Assembly: GCA_032068765.1 (NCBI GenBank)
Contig: DAMBHY010000006.1
Coordinates: 61,384-125,383 of the forward strand
Length of the DNA: 64,000 nt
Source of the DNA: DAMBHY01 sp032068765
Lineage (GTDB): Bacteria > Bacteroidota > Bacteroidia > Bacteroidales > Dysgonomonadaceae
Direction: 5' to 3'
The notes under the pieces were generated by a model. That model did not search any database, had not been told where the DNA came from, and saw only the letters and a list, made by a program, of their open reading frames with translations. Shown here piece by piece: positions 17,419 to 25,322 of this stretch (position 1 is its first letter; each line of letters starts with the position of its first letter). A program made the position numbers and the translations under genes.

Positions 17419-17450
17419 AATCCAGCCCGATATGAGCTGGATTTTTTTTT
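17419..17450 (+). terminator. Intrinsic terminator of guaA
   Basis: Stem AATCCAGC / GCTGGATT (17419-17426 with 17436-17443), then a run of T to 17450. The A-run before the stem gives a T-run on the other strand, so it can also stop the leftward NlpE-like gene that ends at 17465. Confidence 0.85.
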
Positions 17451-17464
17451 AATCTGTTGATTAG

Positions 17465-17899
17465 TTATTTTTTTGTCAAAGTATATTTGCCAGCAGTAGC
17501 ACCTTCAGCAACTTTACCTGTTGAATCACACATTTCAACTGCGTTTGGTTGAATTTTGTAATAAGTTTTCTCGTTTGTGGATGGAGTAACCAATGTAATC
17601 AAATCGTTATTTACAGTATAAGTACCGCTTTTTTCAGATTTGCCATCTTTCTTTTCAAGATATTCTTCCATCAAATTATAAGTAGTATCGTCGTTTAACT
17701 TCAAATTAACTTTGATACCTGGACAGTCAGCGCAAGGAATAGTTCCTTCATATTCGCCCAAATAGCTTGGAGCTACAGTATCGGTTACAGCTACAGCAAC
17801 TGAATCATTGACAGTTGCCTCAGTTTTTGTTTGTTTATTGTTGCAGCTAGCGAACGCAACAGTAAGTGCTAAAGCACCAAATAATAAAACTTTTTTCAT
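17465..17899 (-). CDS. NlpE-like lipoprotein (copper resistance/stress family)
   Basis: 144 residues with a lipoprotein signal peptide (lipobox ending FASC, Cys19), a Thr/Val-rich linker and an NlpE N-terminal-type beta barrel. The family signature is YEGTIPCADCPGIKVNLKLN, with the CxxC pair (CADC), followed by TYNLMEEYLEKKDGK. In E. coli NlpE senses surface and envelope stress and copper through Cpx. Here only the N-terminal domain is present, and a Cpx system is not evident, so the role is inferred as an outer-membrane or periplasmic sensor or metal-binding lipoprotein. A promoter element lies at 17922-17929. Confidence 0.85.
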   Translation of the reverse strand: MKKVLLFGALALTVAFASCNNKQTKTEATVNDSVAVAVTDTVAPSYLGEYEGTIPCADCPGIKVNLKLNDDTTYNLMEEYLEKKDGKSEKSGTYTVNNDLITLVTPSTNEKTYYKIQPNAVEMCDSTGKVAEGATAGKYTLTKK

Positions 17900-17921
17900 A
17901 ATTTCTTATATAAAATGTCGT

Positions 17922-17929
17922 CAAAGGTA
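17922..17929 (-). promoter_or_regulatory. -7 promoter element of the NlpE-like gene
   Basis: Reads TACCTTTG on the minus strand, 23 bases upstream of the ATG at 17899. No clear -33 element. Confidence 0.5.
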
Positions 17930-18022
17930 TAACTAACTTACCGTTTCGAGAAACTTTGAGTATTAAACATTATTAAGTTTATCCATTATATATTAAATAT
18001 GACCTCAAGTGTTATATGTTAA

Positions 18023-18709
18023 CTATCTGATTTTCTTTGATAAAACTTTCTTTATTGCTTGCTCAGCAATAGGTTTCATCACCGCATAGCCTTCTGGATT
18101 TGGGTGAATGCCATCGTTGGAATAACACGATTTCATTCCTCCGCGCTCATCTACAAGTGCACTATAATAGTCGCAATAAACGATATTATTTTTTGCTGCG
18201 TATTCTTTTATCATCTTATTAAGTACGACAATTTTAGGAGAGGGTTCCAAACCTTTTTTCCATGGATAATCGTAAACGGGTAGTACGGAGCAAAGTACTA
18301 CCCGGATATTGTTAATTTTAGCAATTTCTGACATAGATTTAATATTATCCATAATCATTTCGAGGGTAGAGGGACCGGTGTTTCCCGCGATATCATTGGT
18401 GCCGGCGAGAATAATCACAGCTTTTGGTTGCAGTGCCACCACATCCTGCCGAAAACGGATAAGCATTTGAGGAGTTGTCTGTCCGCTGATGCCGCGATTG
18501 ATATAGTTGGTGGAAAAATATTTTGGGTCTTGCTTTATCCATCCTTCGGTAATGGAATTTCCCATGAAAACTACACGATTTTCACCTTTGCGGGGAACTG
18601 ATAATTTAGCGTTTTCATCTTTGAAGCGATTCAAATTTGCCCAATCCTGAGCAAAAGTTGTAGATGCAATAAATAGAAAAGTGATTGCAACGAAAATATA
18701 TTTCTTCAT
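18023..18709 (-). CDS. SGNH/GDSL-family esterase, exported
   Basis: 228 residues with a signal peptide (KKYIFVAITFLFIASTTFAQ) and an SGNH hydrolase fold. The blocks are in order: FMGNSITEGW (block I, catalytic Ser), RGISGQTT (block II, Gly), ILAGTNDIAGN (block III, Asn) and DGIHPNPEGY (block V, catalytic Asp and His). This is the platelet-activating-factor acetylhydrolase-like subgroup, which often deacetylates carbohydrates in Bacteroidota. The substrate is unknown. The start at 18709 is preferred over the ATG at 18733 because it begins the signal peptide and lies just after a promoter (18733-18761). Confidence 0.9.
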   Translation of the reverse strand: MKKYIFVAITFLFIASTTFAQDWANLNRFKDENAKLSVPRKGENRVVFMGNSITEGWIKQDPKYFSTNYINRGISGQTTPQMLIRFRQDVVALQPKAVIILAGTNDIAGNTGPSTLEMIMDNIKSMSEIAKINNIRVVLCSVLPVYDYPWKKGLEPSPKIVVLNKMIKEYAAKNNIVYCDYYSALVDERGGMKSCYSNDGIHPNPEGYAVMKPIAEQAIKKVLSKKIR

Positions 18710-18732
18710 ACCGAAACAGAATTTTTTATACA

Positions 18733-18761
18733 CAAAATTACAATTTTGAACAAGATGACAA
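18733..18761 (-). promoter_or_regulatory. Promoter of the SGNH hydrolase gene
   Basis: On the minus strand TTG (18759-18761), an 18-base spacer, then TAATTTTG (18733-18740). It overlaps the upstream ATG at 18733 and so argues for translation from 18709. Confidence 0.5.
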
Positions 18762-18853
18762 TACGTTATTCTTAATATTCCCTAAGTAATTACGGAGTCA
18801 TTAAAAAATTTATGTAGATTTACATCATTAAAAACCTAAAATAAATTGACATT

Positions 18854-20230
18854 ATGAAAGAGATTGACAAATTTGTAAAAGAGAACGAACAACGTTTCCT
18901 TGACGAATTGTTTGAATTGCTGCGCATTCCATCCATTTCGTCAGAACCCGACCACAAACCCGATATGTACCGCGCCGCTGAAAAGTGGAAAGAAATTCTA
19001 TTGTCTGCCGGAGCGGACAAAGCCGAAGTGATGGAAACGGAAGGCAATCCCGTGACGTATGGCGAAAAGATTATCGACAAAAATCTCCCGACGGTTTTGG
19101 TATACGCGCACATGGATGTGATGCCTGTTGACCCGGTTGAATTGTGGAACACACAGCCGTTCGAACCCGTGGTGAAGGACAAAAAGATTTGGGGACGCGG
19201 AGCCGATGACGACAAAGGTCAGGGCTTTATGCACGCCAAAGCGTTTGAATATATGGTATCTTCAGGCACGCTCAACTGCAACGTGAAGTTCTTGATTGAA
19301 GGGGAAGAGGAAGTCGGCTCGGTGAGTCTTCCCAAATTCTGTAAGAAACATAAAGACATGTTGGCGGCAGACGTCATTCTTGTTTCCGACACCGGCATGA
19401 TTGCACCCGATATACCGTCCATCACAGCAGGACTGAGAGGTCTGGCTTATTGGGAAGTGGAAGTGACCGGACCTAACAAAGATTTGCATTCAGGTATCTT
19501 CGGAGGTGCAGTGGCAAATCCTATCAATGTGCTGGCAAAGATGATTGCGCAGACATTGGACGACAACGGACACATCACCATACCCGGATTCTACGACGAT
19601 GTGATTGAAGTATCGGCGGAAGAAAGAGCATTGATGGCAAAAGCGCCGTTCGATTTGAAAGAATACAAAAAATCTCTCGGCATCAAAGAAGTGCAGGGCG
19701 AAGAAGGATATACCACAAACGAAAGAACCGGCATCCGTCCGACGTTCGACGTGTGCGGCATCTGGGGAGGATACACCGGCGAAGGTGCAAAAACGGTGCT
19801 TCCATCCAAAGCGCATGCTAAAATCAGCTGCCGTCTGGTGCCCAATCAAGACCACGAAAAGATTGCGAAGATGTTTGTAAAATATTTCGAAAGTATAGCT
19901 CCGGATTCTGTAACTGTGAAAGTGGAATCATTGCACGGCGGACCATCTTATGTTTGTCCGATTAACTTCCCGGGATACAAAGCTGCAGAAAAAGCCTATA
20001 CCGATGTATATGGCAAGCGACCTGTTCCGGTGCGTTCGGGTGGAAGTATTCCAATCATTTCCGAGTTCGAAAAGATATTGGGAATCAAATCTGTGTTGAT
20101 GGGCTTCGGTTTGGGTGCGGATGCCATCCACTCTCCAAACGAAAACTTCCCGTTGGAACAATTCTATAATGGTATCAAAACCATTCCTTTGTTCTATCGC
20201 TATTTTGCGGAAGAAATGAAGAAGAAATAG
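18854..20230 (+). CDS. M20-family dipeptidase/metallopeptidase
   Basis: A 458-residue cytosolic zinc peptidase of the M20/M25/M40 superfamily (carnosinase/PepV-like). Metal and catalytic residues are visible: AHMDVMPVD (His ligand and catalytic Asp), WGRGADDDKGQ (bridging Asp), EGEEEVGS (catalytic base Glu and metal Glu), VSDTG (Asp ligand) and the C-terminal DAIHSPNE (His ligand). The lid or dimerisation domain lies around residues 190-350. Length fits the dipeptidase group. GC content is clearly higher than in its neighbours. It has its own terminator. Confidence 0.92.
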   Translation: MKEIDKFVKENEQRFLDELFELLRIPSISSEPDHKPDMYRAAEKWKEILLSAGADKAEVMETEGNPVTYGEKIIDKNLPTVLVYAHMDVMPVDPVELWNTQPFEPVVKDKKIWGRGADDDKGQGFMHAKAFEYMVSSGTLNCNVKFLIEGEEEVGSVSLPKFCKKHKDMLAADVILVSDTGMIAPDIPSITAGLRGLAYWEVEVTGPNKDLHSGIFGGAVANPINVLAKMIAQTLDDNGHITIPGFYDDVIEVSAEERALMAKAPFDLKEYKKSLGIKEVQGEEGYTTNERTGIRPTFDVCGIWGGYTGEGAKTVLPSKAHAKISCRLVPNQDHEKIAKMFVKYFESIAPDSVTVKVESLHGGPSYVCPINFPGYKAAEKAYTDVYGKRPVPVRSGGSIPIISEFEKILGIKSVLMGFGLGADAIHSPNENFPLEQFYNGIKTIPLFYRYFAEEMKKK

Positions 20231-20245
20231 CTAAAAGTTAAGAAA

Positions 20246-20278
20246 GGCATCTCGTTGGCTCGAGGTGTCTTTTTTTTC
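20246..20278 (+). terminator. Intrinsic terminator of the M20 dipeptidase gene
   Basis: Stem GGCATCTCG / CGAGGTGTC (9 bp with two G-U pairs, loop TTGGCT) followed by nine T. Confidence 0.8.
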
Positions 20279-20286
20279 TATATTTG
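20279..20286 (+). promoter_or_regulatory. -7 promoter element of the small gene at 20336
   Basis: TATATTTG, with a possible -33 TTG at 20255-20257 (21-base spacer) lying inside the upstream terminator loop. Confidence 0.5.
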
Positions 20287-20335
20287 TAATATATGAAACG
20301 AGTAAAAATCATATTTATATTAATCTGCTGGTGAC

Positions 20336-20569
20336 ATGAAAAGCACAAGGTCCGCATCTGCATGGCGCATCGAAACGGTATCGCACTATAATACATTGAT
20401 GACCCTTTTGAGCCACGAAAGCGAACTCGTTCCCAATGAAAAGATCAATGCCATGATGGCAGACCTCAATGCTTTGCGCAGCAAGTATGCCACCCTGCTG
20501 GCTACCCGCAAAACTATTGCTGAAAAGAAGAAGAAAGAGGAAGAGGATAAGAAAGCGGGGCTGAAGTAG
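20336..20569 (+). CDS. Small charged coiled-coil protein, unknown function
   Basis: 77 residues, soluble, ending in a Lys/Glu-rich helix (TIAEKKKKEEEDKKAGLK). The middle (HESELVPNEKINAMMADLNALRSKYATLLATRK) is amphipathic and likely helical. I do not recognise a family. It could be the shortened C-terminal part of a longer protein, since the sequence starts abruptly. It has a promoter element and a perfect terminator of its own, which supports it being expressed. Confidence 0.6.
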   Translation: MKSTRSASAWRIETVSHYNTLMTLLSHESELVPNEKINAMMADLNALRSKYATLLATRKTIAEKKKKEEEDKKAGLK

Positions 20570-20577
20570 TCAATGAA

Positions 20578-20616
20578 AAAGTCCAATAGGCTGTGCTTAT
20601 TGGACTTTATTTATTA
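20578..20616. terminator. Bidirectional terminator between convergent genes
   Basis: A perfect 11-bp stem AAAGTCCAATA / TATTGGACTTT (20578-20588 with 20598-20608) with a 9-base loop. T-rich sequence follows on the plus strand and five T follow on the minus strand. It serves both the gene at 20336 and the leftward gene at 20636. Confidence 0.85.
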
Positions 20617-20635
20617 TCGTAGGTACAACTACTAT

Positions 20636-21217
20636 TTACAAATCTCGAGGTCTTTCAGATTTTTCGAATTTAATTGCATCCGTATCCATAAATTTTTCTT
20701 TTATTTCATTAATTATAGATTCGCTTGAATCTTCTAATGAAATATAAACTGCATTCTTGTCATCATAAGTTCCCCATCCAATGATATTGCGGACAAATTC
20801 TTTATCTTTATTATTAGTCACAAACTCATACAATTTATCATTTATGGATTGTAATTCATTGAAAGAGAATCTACCTTTTTGAAATCTTACTGGATGGTTG
20901 CCTACTCTGCTTTTAAATTCTTCCTCATGTCTTTTAGTGGAGTTTCCTGTCAAAATTATAACTAACGTCCTTTGATCATTATCAATATATGCGCCTCCAT
21001 AATATTCAGGAAATTTTTTCCTTTTAATCTCTCGGTCGGAAATTATTACCATAGTGTCTTCAAAAGAGTTCTGCAAATTAGTCATTCCGGGATTATCATA
21101 TAAAACATATTCCCTATTTTTCTTATTCTGTTGCTGTTTAGAGTCATTTCCGCTATTTGAACAATAAGTAAATATTATTGCAACAAATAAGAATAATAGA
21201 TAATTTTCTTTTTTCAT
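20636..21217 (-). CDS. Stand-alone paralogue of the pro-domain of the adjacent S1 protease
   Basis: 193 residues with a hydrophobic N-terminal signal (YLLFLFVAIIFTYC; Cys19 may be lipidated, but the lipobox is weak). From about residue 38 to the end it aligns without large gaps to residues ~45-200 of the upstream-encoded protease: YDNPGM/YDNEGM, YYGGAYIDNDQ/YYGGSYIDKDQ, GTYDDKN in both, and RPRDL/RPIDL. It stops exactly where the catalytic domain of the neighbour begins. The part WGTYDDKNAVYISLED recalls the pro-domain of alpha-lytic/streptogrisin-type proteases, which is a folding chaperone and inhibitor. There are 19 bases between the genes, so they are probably cotranscribed. A role as an inhibitor or chaperone in trans is inferred. 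Confidence 0.75.
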   Translation of the reverse strand: MKKENYLLFLFVAIIFTYCSNSGNDSKQQQNKKNREYVLYDNPGMTNLQNSFEDTMVIISDREIKRKKFPEYYGGAYIDNDQRTLVIILTGNSTKRHEEEFKSRVGNHPVRFQKGRFSFNELQSINDKLYEFVTNNKDKEFVRNIIGWGTYDDKNAVYISLEDSSESIINEIKEKFMDTDAIKFEKSERPRDL

Positions 21218-21236
21218 TTTTGTATACTTATATCAG

Positions 21237-22400
21237 TTAATAAGTAGTAAGCCTAAAGGTATCATTTATATTCTTGGCTTTAACAGCATGTGCGTAGGTG
21301 CTAGTTGCAGATTTTAGTATTCCTATTATTCTAAAAGAAGTATTATTATATAAAATTCCACCGCTATCCCCTTCTTGTAATCCCTGTATATCTATCTTAA
21401 TAAGATCATAAAAAGCTTGACCCCCTATATTAGTAGTTACATTAGTTTGTGATACTCTTGCAAAAGCTCTTCCTTTTTCAGCACCTTCAACATTAATTGT
21501 ATTGCCAACAGCTACATCTGAAACAATTGGACTAAGAGTGATGCCAGAATTTGTAACATTTGATAATACAAAACTACTATTATCAAGTTGAATAAATGAA
21601 GCGTCAATATTGTCTTTATTCTTCACTAGCCTTGCTGTTCCTAAAAGAGAATTGTCTTTATAGACATGATCTCCAGTTTTAATATAATGACCTGTTGTCA
21701 CAAATCCAGCTTTGTTATCTAATGTAGACTTTGCACGATATCCTATAGTGGCTGTTCTAGAAGTTTCATAAAACCTAATTTTTCCTCCTGGATTAAGACT
21801 AGCAAGGTCTATAGGTCTATCAGATTTTTCAAATATAATAGCTTCAGAATCTAAGAATTTTTCTTTTATTTCTTTTATTTTAGATTCACTACAGTCTTCA
21901 AGAGAGATAGATATCAAATTTTTGTCATCATAAGTTCCACACGCTACAATATTTTTCACAATTTCTTTATTCTTACTATCTACCAAAAACTGGTAAAATT
22001 TATCATGTATATTATTTAGTTCATTGTAAGAAAATTTTCCGACTTCAAATCTTACTGGCCAACTTCCCATTATTTTTTTAAATTCGTCCTGGTATTTATT
22101 AAAAAATTTCCCAACTAATATAATAACTACTGTTGTTTGATCCTTATCAATATATGAACCACCATAATAATTGGGATATTTCTTTCTTTTACAAATAGAA
22201 TTTGACCTTGTAAAGATAGTATCTTCCTTAAATGAATTTTGTAAAATATTCATACCTTCATTGTCATAATAAACTTTGTTTTCCTTAAAAGAATTTTCTA
22301 GATTATTCTTTTGTTGTAACAATACATCATTTTCATTACTGTTGCAGCTTTCTAGTATAATAAAAGACAACAGGAGCAATAAGAAAATAATTTTTTTCAT
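21237..22400 (-). CDS. S1 (chymotrypsin-fold) serine protease with N-terminal pro-domain, lipoprotein
   Basis: 387 residues: signal peptide with a lipobox ending LESC (Cys18), a pro-domain to about residue 200, then a protease domain. The catalytic triad is visible as TTGHYI (His ~238), NIDASF (Asp ~266) and EGDSGGILY (Ser ~346). The usual Cys after the catalytic His (TAGHC) is Tyr here, so the common disulfide is absent. Order and spacing resemble streptogrisin/alpha-lytic-like S1 proteases. The frame is open 71 codons upstream, but ATG 22400 begins the signal peptide. The downstream gene encodes only a pro-domain. The protease probably works at the cell surface or in the periplasm; the substrate is unknown. 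Confidence 0.82.
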   Translation of the reverse strand: MKKIIFLLLLLSFIILESCNSNENDVLLQQKNNLENSFKENKVYYDNEGMNILQNSFKEDTIFTRSNSICKRKKYPNYYGGSYIDKDQTTVVIILVGKFFNKYQDEFKKIMGSWPVRFEVGKFSYNELNNIHDKFYQFLVDSKNKEIVKNIVACGTYDDKNLISISLEDCSESKIKEIKEKFLDSEAIIFEKSDRPIDLASLNPGGKIRFYETSRTATIGYRAKSTLDNKAGFVTTGHYIKTGDHVYKDNSLLGTARLVKNKDNIDASFIQLDNSSFVLSNVTNSGITLSPIVSDVAVGNTINVEGAEKGRAFARVSQTNVTTNIGGQAFYDLIKIDIQGLQEGDSGGILYNNTSFRIIGILKSATSTYAHAVKAKNINDTFRLTTY

Positions 22401-22729
22401 AAGTTTGATATTTTTAGATAAAACATAATATAATAACAATGATAAAAATAAAAAGTTGGTTAATTTTTTTATATATATACGAATTAATATCATTCTCTCA
22501 AGAAAAATCCTATTTATGCTCGCGCGAAGATTTTCTAACTTGTGTGTTGAAACAAAATAATATTGCTCTATCAAGCAGACCACAACTCCAAATTTGCAGT
22601 AGCTGAAAGCCAAGTTTCAACACATTCCATCCCATTCTTTTCACCCTTTCCAAAACTTTTTTGTATCTTTCAATTACAAAACAGCAAATTGATTGTTAAT
22701 ACATAAAAAGACAATTATTCATACATATT
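22401..22729. other. Divergent intergenic region upstream of RNase R and the protease
   Basis: 329 AT-rich bases. A near match to the -7 element (TATCTTTC at about 22664-22671) could serve the rightward RNase R gene. I see no clear promoter for the leftward protease and no structured element. Confidence 0.4.
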
Positions 22730-24874
22730 ATGGCTAAAAAAACTTTATCCACAGAAGCAAACCTCAAACCCAAGAAAAAAGATTTGGCGCAAGCCGTGCT
22801 CAACTTCCTTGATGCTAACAGAGACAAACAATATAACTACAAACAGATTGCCGCGGCAATAGATATACAAGGTGAAGAAGGCCGTCGCCAACTGGTGAAA
22901 GTGCTCGACAAACTCAGAGACCAAGATATACTCCTGGAAACTTCACGAGGACGCTACCGCACCAACAATCGTGGACTGATACTGGAAGGACGTTTCGAAC
23001 GTCGCAGCAACGGCAAAAACTCTTTCATCCCCGATGATGACGGAAATATTGTTTCTATCCCCGAACGCAATTCCAAACATGCGATGGACGGCGACCGTGT
23101 GCGCGTGCAGCTTCTTGCCAAACGCAAACGTGCCGATACTGAAGGCGTGGTATTGGAAATCCTGGAAAGTTCCAACAAGAAGTTTATCGGCGTGATGGAA
23201 ATCCAAAAGCATTTCGCTTTCCTCAATCTCGACAGCAAAACATTGGCAAACGACATATTTATTCCGCTCGACTATCTGAACGGTGCGAAAAACGGCGACA
23301 AGGTGGTGGTGGAAATCGTGGAATGGCCTGAGAAAGCTAACAATCCTGTGGGAAAAGTGGTGGATGTATTGGGAAGTCCCGGAAACAACAATACCGAGAT
23401 GCACGCCATCCTCGCGCAATATGATTTGCCATACAAATATCCTGAAAAAGTGGAAAAATTCGCGGACATGATTCCGTTGGATTTATCGGAAAAGGAAATT
23501 GCCAAACGCGAAGATTTCAGAAATACGTTCACGCTCACCATCGACCCGAAAGATGCCAAAGACTTTGACGACGCGCTTTCGCTGCGCAAAATATCGGAAG
23601 GACTTTGGGAAGTGGGCGTGCACATCGCCGACGTAAGTCATTATGTAAGACCCGGCGATTTGATTGACGTGGAAGCCGAAAAACGCGCAACTTCCATTTA
23701 TCTGGTTGACCGAACCATCCCGATGCTTCCCGAAAAGCTGAGCAACGATTTGTGTTCACTTCGCCCTAATGTCGACAGATTGTGTTTTTCCGTTATTTTT
23801 GAGATAAACGACAAAGCCGAAGTGAAATCTTCACGTATCGTTCGCACCGTAATTCATTCGGATGTACGCATGACTTACGAGGAAGCGCAGGCAATTATCG
23901 AAACAGGTAAGGGTGATTTTTCTTCTGAGGTTTTGACTCTTAATCGTCTTGCAAAGCAATTCAGAGAACGCCGTTTCGCAAACGGTTCTATCAACTTTGA
24001 GAGATATGAAGTGAAATTCAATCTGGATGAAAAAGGGAAACCGCTGGGAGTCTACTTCAAAGAATCGAAAGAAGCGAACCACCTGATTGAAGAATTTATG
24101 CTTTTGGCGAACAGAGCAACAGCCGAGGCGATAGGAAAAGTGGCAAAAGGAAAAACCGCAAAAGCGTTTGTATATCGTGTGCATGATGTGCCCGATCCCG
24201 AAAAACTGGACACGCTGAATACTTTTATTCTCCGCTTTGGACACAAAATAAAAACAACCGGCATCAAATCAGATGTGGCAAAGAGTATCAACTCGTTGCT
24301 CGACAAAGTGCAGGGAAGACCAGAAGAAAATCTAGTGGAAACAATCGCCATTCGTTCAATGTCGAAAGCTATTTATTCGACCAAAAACGTGGGGCACTAT
24401 GGTTTAGCGTTCGATTACTACACGCATTTTACCTCACCCATACGCCGTTATCCCGATATGATAGCTCACCGATTGTTGGAAAAATATCTGGATGGAGGAA
24501 AATCTGTAAATCAAGCCGAATTGGAGGAAGAATGTAAACATTGTTCAAGAATGGAACAAATTGCTGCCAATGCCGAACGCGATTCCATTAAATACAAGCA
24601 GGTAGAATTTATGTCTGATAAGATAGGTAAAGTTTACGATGCAGTAGTTTCGGGAATTACCGAATGGGGAATTTATGCCGAAATCAACGAAAATAAGGTA
24701 GAAGGTTTGATTCCCATCCGAGAGCTAGATGATGATTTCTACGAACTGGACGAAAAAAATTACCGCTTGGTGGGTAGAAGAACAAAAAAAGAATATCGCC
24801 TCGGTCAGGCTATTACTATCAAAGTTGCACGCGCCAACTTACAACGCAAACAATTGGATTTCGAATTGGCATAG
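22730..24874 (+). CDS. rnr: Ribonuclease R
   Basis: A 714-residue 3'-to-5' exoribonuclease of the RNB family that degrades structured RNA. Domains in order: an N-terminal helix-turn-helix-like part (about 15-75, YKQIAAAIDIQGEEGRRQLVK), cold-shock OB folds (about 80-230), the RNB catalytic core from about residue 255, and a C-terminal S1 domain (about 640-714). The core contains the metal-binding TIDPKDAKDFDDALS, the DRTIPMLPEKLSNDLCSL segment and the YTHFTSPIRRYPDMIAHR motif. Length matches the family. GC content is higher than in surrounding genes. No terminator is apparent after the stop, only gene relics. Confidence 0.95.
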   Translation: MAKKTLSTEANLKPKKKDLAQAVLNFLDANRDKQYNYKQIAAAIDIQGEEGRRQLVKVLDKLRDQDILLETSRGRYRTNNRGLILEGRFERRSNGKNSFIPDDDGNIVSIPERNSKHAMDGDRVRVQLLAKRKRADTEGVVLEILESSNKKFIGVMEIQKHFAFLNLDSKTLANDIFIPLDYLNGAKNGDKVVVEIVEWPEKANNPVGKVVDVLGSPGNNNTEMHAILAQYDLPYKYPEKVEKFADMIPLDLSEKEIAKREDFRNTFTLTIDPKDAKDFDDALSLRKISEGLWEVGVHIADVSHYVRPGDLIDVEAEKRATSIYLVDRTIPMLPEKLSNDLCSLRPNVDRLCFSVIFEINDKAEVKSSRIVRTVIHSDVRMTYEEAQAIIETGKGDFSSEVLTLNRLAKQFRERRFANGSINFERYEVKFNLDEKGKPLGVYFKESKEANHLIEEFMLLANRATAEAIGKVAKGKTAKAFVYRVHDVPDPEKLDTLNTFILRFGHKIKTTGIKSDVAKSINSLLDKVQGRPEENLVETIAIRSMSKAIYSTKNVGHYGLAFDYYTHFTSPIRRYPDMIAHRLLEKYLDGGKSVNQAELEEECKHCSRMEQIAANAERDSIKYKQVEFMSDKIGKVYDAVVSGITEWGIYAEINENKVEGLIPIRELDDDFYELDEKNYRLVGRRTKKEYRLGQAITIKVARANLQRKQLDFELA

Positions 24875-24994
24875 TGATGAAAGAGTAAAGTTTGTGTAAG
24901 TAAAAATGACGTTGTTGCTGATTTTGCAGGATATTTGACTGATGATCCGAAATTGATTCAAACTTCTGTCACTACACGAATTGATTGGTGGTAA
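24875..24994 (+). pseudogene. Coding-like relic downstream of RNase R
   Basis: After three consecutive stops in the rnr frame, the same frame reads KVCVSKNDVVADFAGYLTDD and on to TRIDWW before TAA at 24992-24994. The composition looks like protein but there is no start codon, and the family is not recognised. It is probably the tail of a deleted gene. Confidence 0.3.
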
Positions 24995-25022
24995 ATCAGA
25001 TTTATCTCAAGTATTATAGGAC

Positions 25023-25050
25023 GTTAGTTGGACTTAAACGACTAATCTTT
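25023..25050 (+). repeat. Motif shared with 63855-63882
   Basis: ACGTTAGTTGGACTTAAACG followed by ACTAATCTTTT, compared with ACGTGAGTTCGACTTAAGCA followed by ACTAATCCTTTT near 63855. The two share about 25 of 31 positions, with flanks that do not match. Such short shared pieces can be ends of old mobile elements. Confidence 0.4.
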
Positions 25051-25171
25051 TTTCGTCAATAATATCATGAATTATATTAATAGAAAGCTATTTTTCGAAA
25101 AAATAATTAGCCGCTAAAGAAGAATGTGTATTGACGATACAATTATCGGGGAGTAGTAATTAATCCAGGGG

Positions 25172-25195
25172 GGGTAAAAGTAAGTACTTTTACCC
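25172..25195. repeat. Perfect inverted repeat
   Basis: GGGTAAAAGTA, AG, TACTTTTACCC: 11-bp arms around two bases. The centre is too short for a stable RNA loop, so it is more like a protein-binding site or element end than a terminator. Confidence 0.5.
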
Positions 25196-25322
25196 GGGAT
25201 TGCTTTAGGAAGCCAGTTCGGCATATCTCAAGCGCGTTTACAAGCATTGCTTGGAACCATCAAAAAAACTACAGATTTATTATACTCCTGCAATGATTAG
25301 CTATCAGGATTTTGCCAAATGA
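25196..25322 (+). pseudogene. Frameshifted gene relic
   Basis: One frame reads ALGSQFGISQARLQALLGTI up to a run of seven A at about 25262-25268. After the run a second frame continues as IYYTPAMISYQDFAK with TGA at 25320-25322. This looks like the end of a gene broken at the A-run. The family is not recognised. Confidence 0.3.

Larger units (their letters stand above)
24995..25200. other. Non-coding stretch with a repeat motif and a palindrome
   Basis: It holds a ~29-base motif shared with the right end of the window (25023-25050) and a perfect palindrome (25172-25195). No gene is evident. Confidence 0.4.

Noticed and set aside
19490..19855. Leftward frame in the M20 dipeptidase gene
   Set aside because: Antisense shadow favoured by the higher GC content of that gene.
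22401..22613. Longer start of the S1 protease
   Set aside because: The extension would put the signal peptide inside the protein. The Met at 22400 begins a typical lipoprotein signal.
22943..23419. Leftward frame of 158 codons inside rnr
   Set aside because: Antisense shadow of a well supported RNase R gene. The composition, rich in His and Phe, is atypical for protein.
23831..24244. Leftward frame of 137 codons inside rnr
   Set aside because: Antisense shadow of the RNB domain with no recognisable features.
25172..25195. Intrinsic terminator for RNase R
   Set aside because: The loop would be two bases and no T-run follows. It is also nearly 300 bases after the stop.
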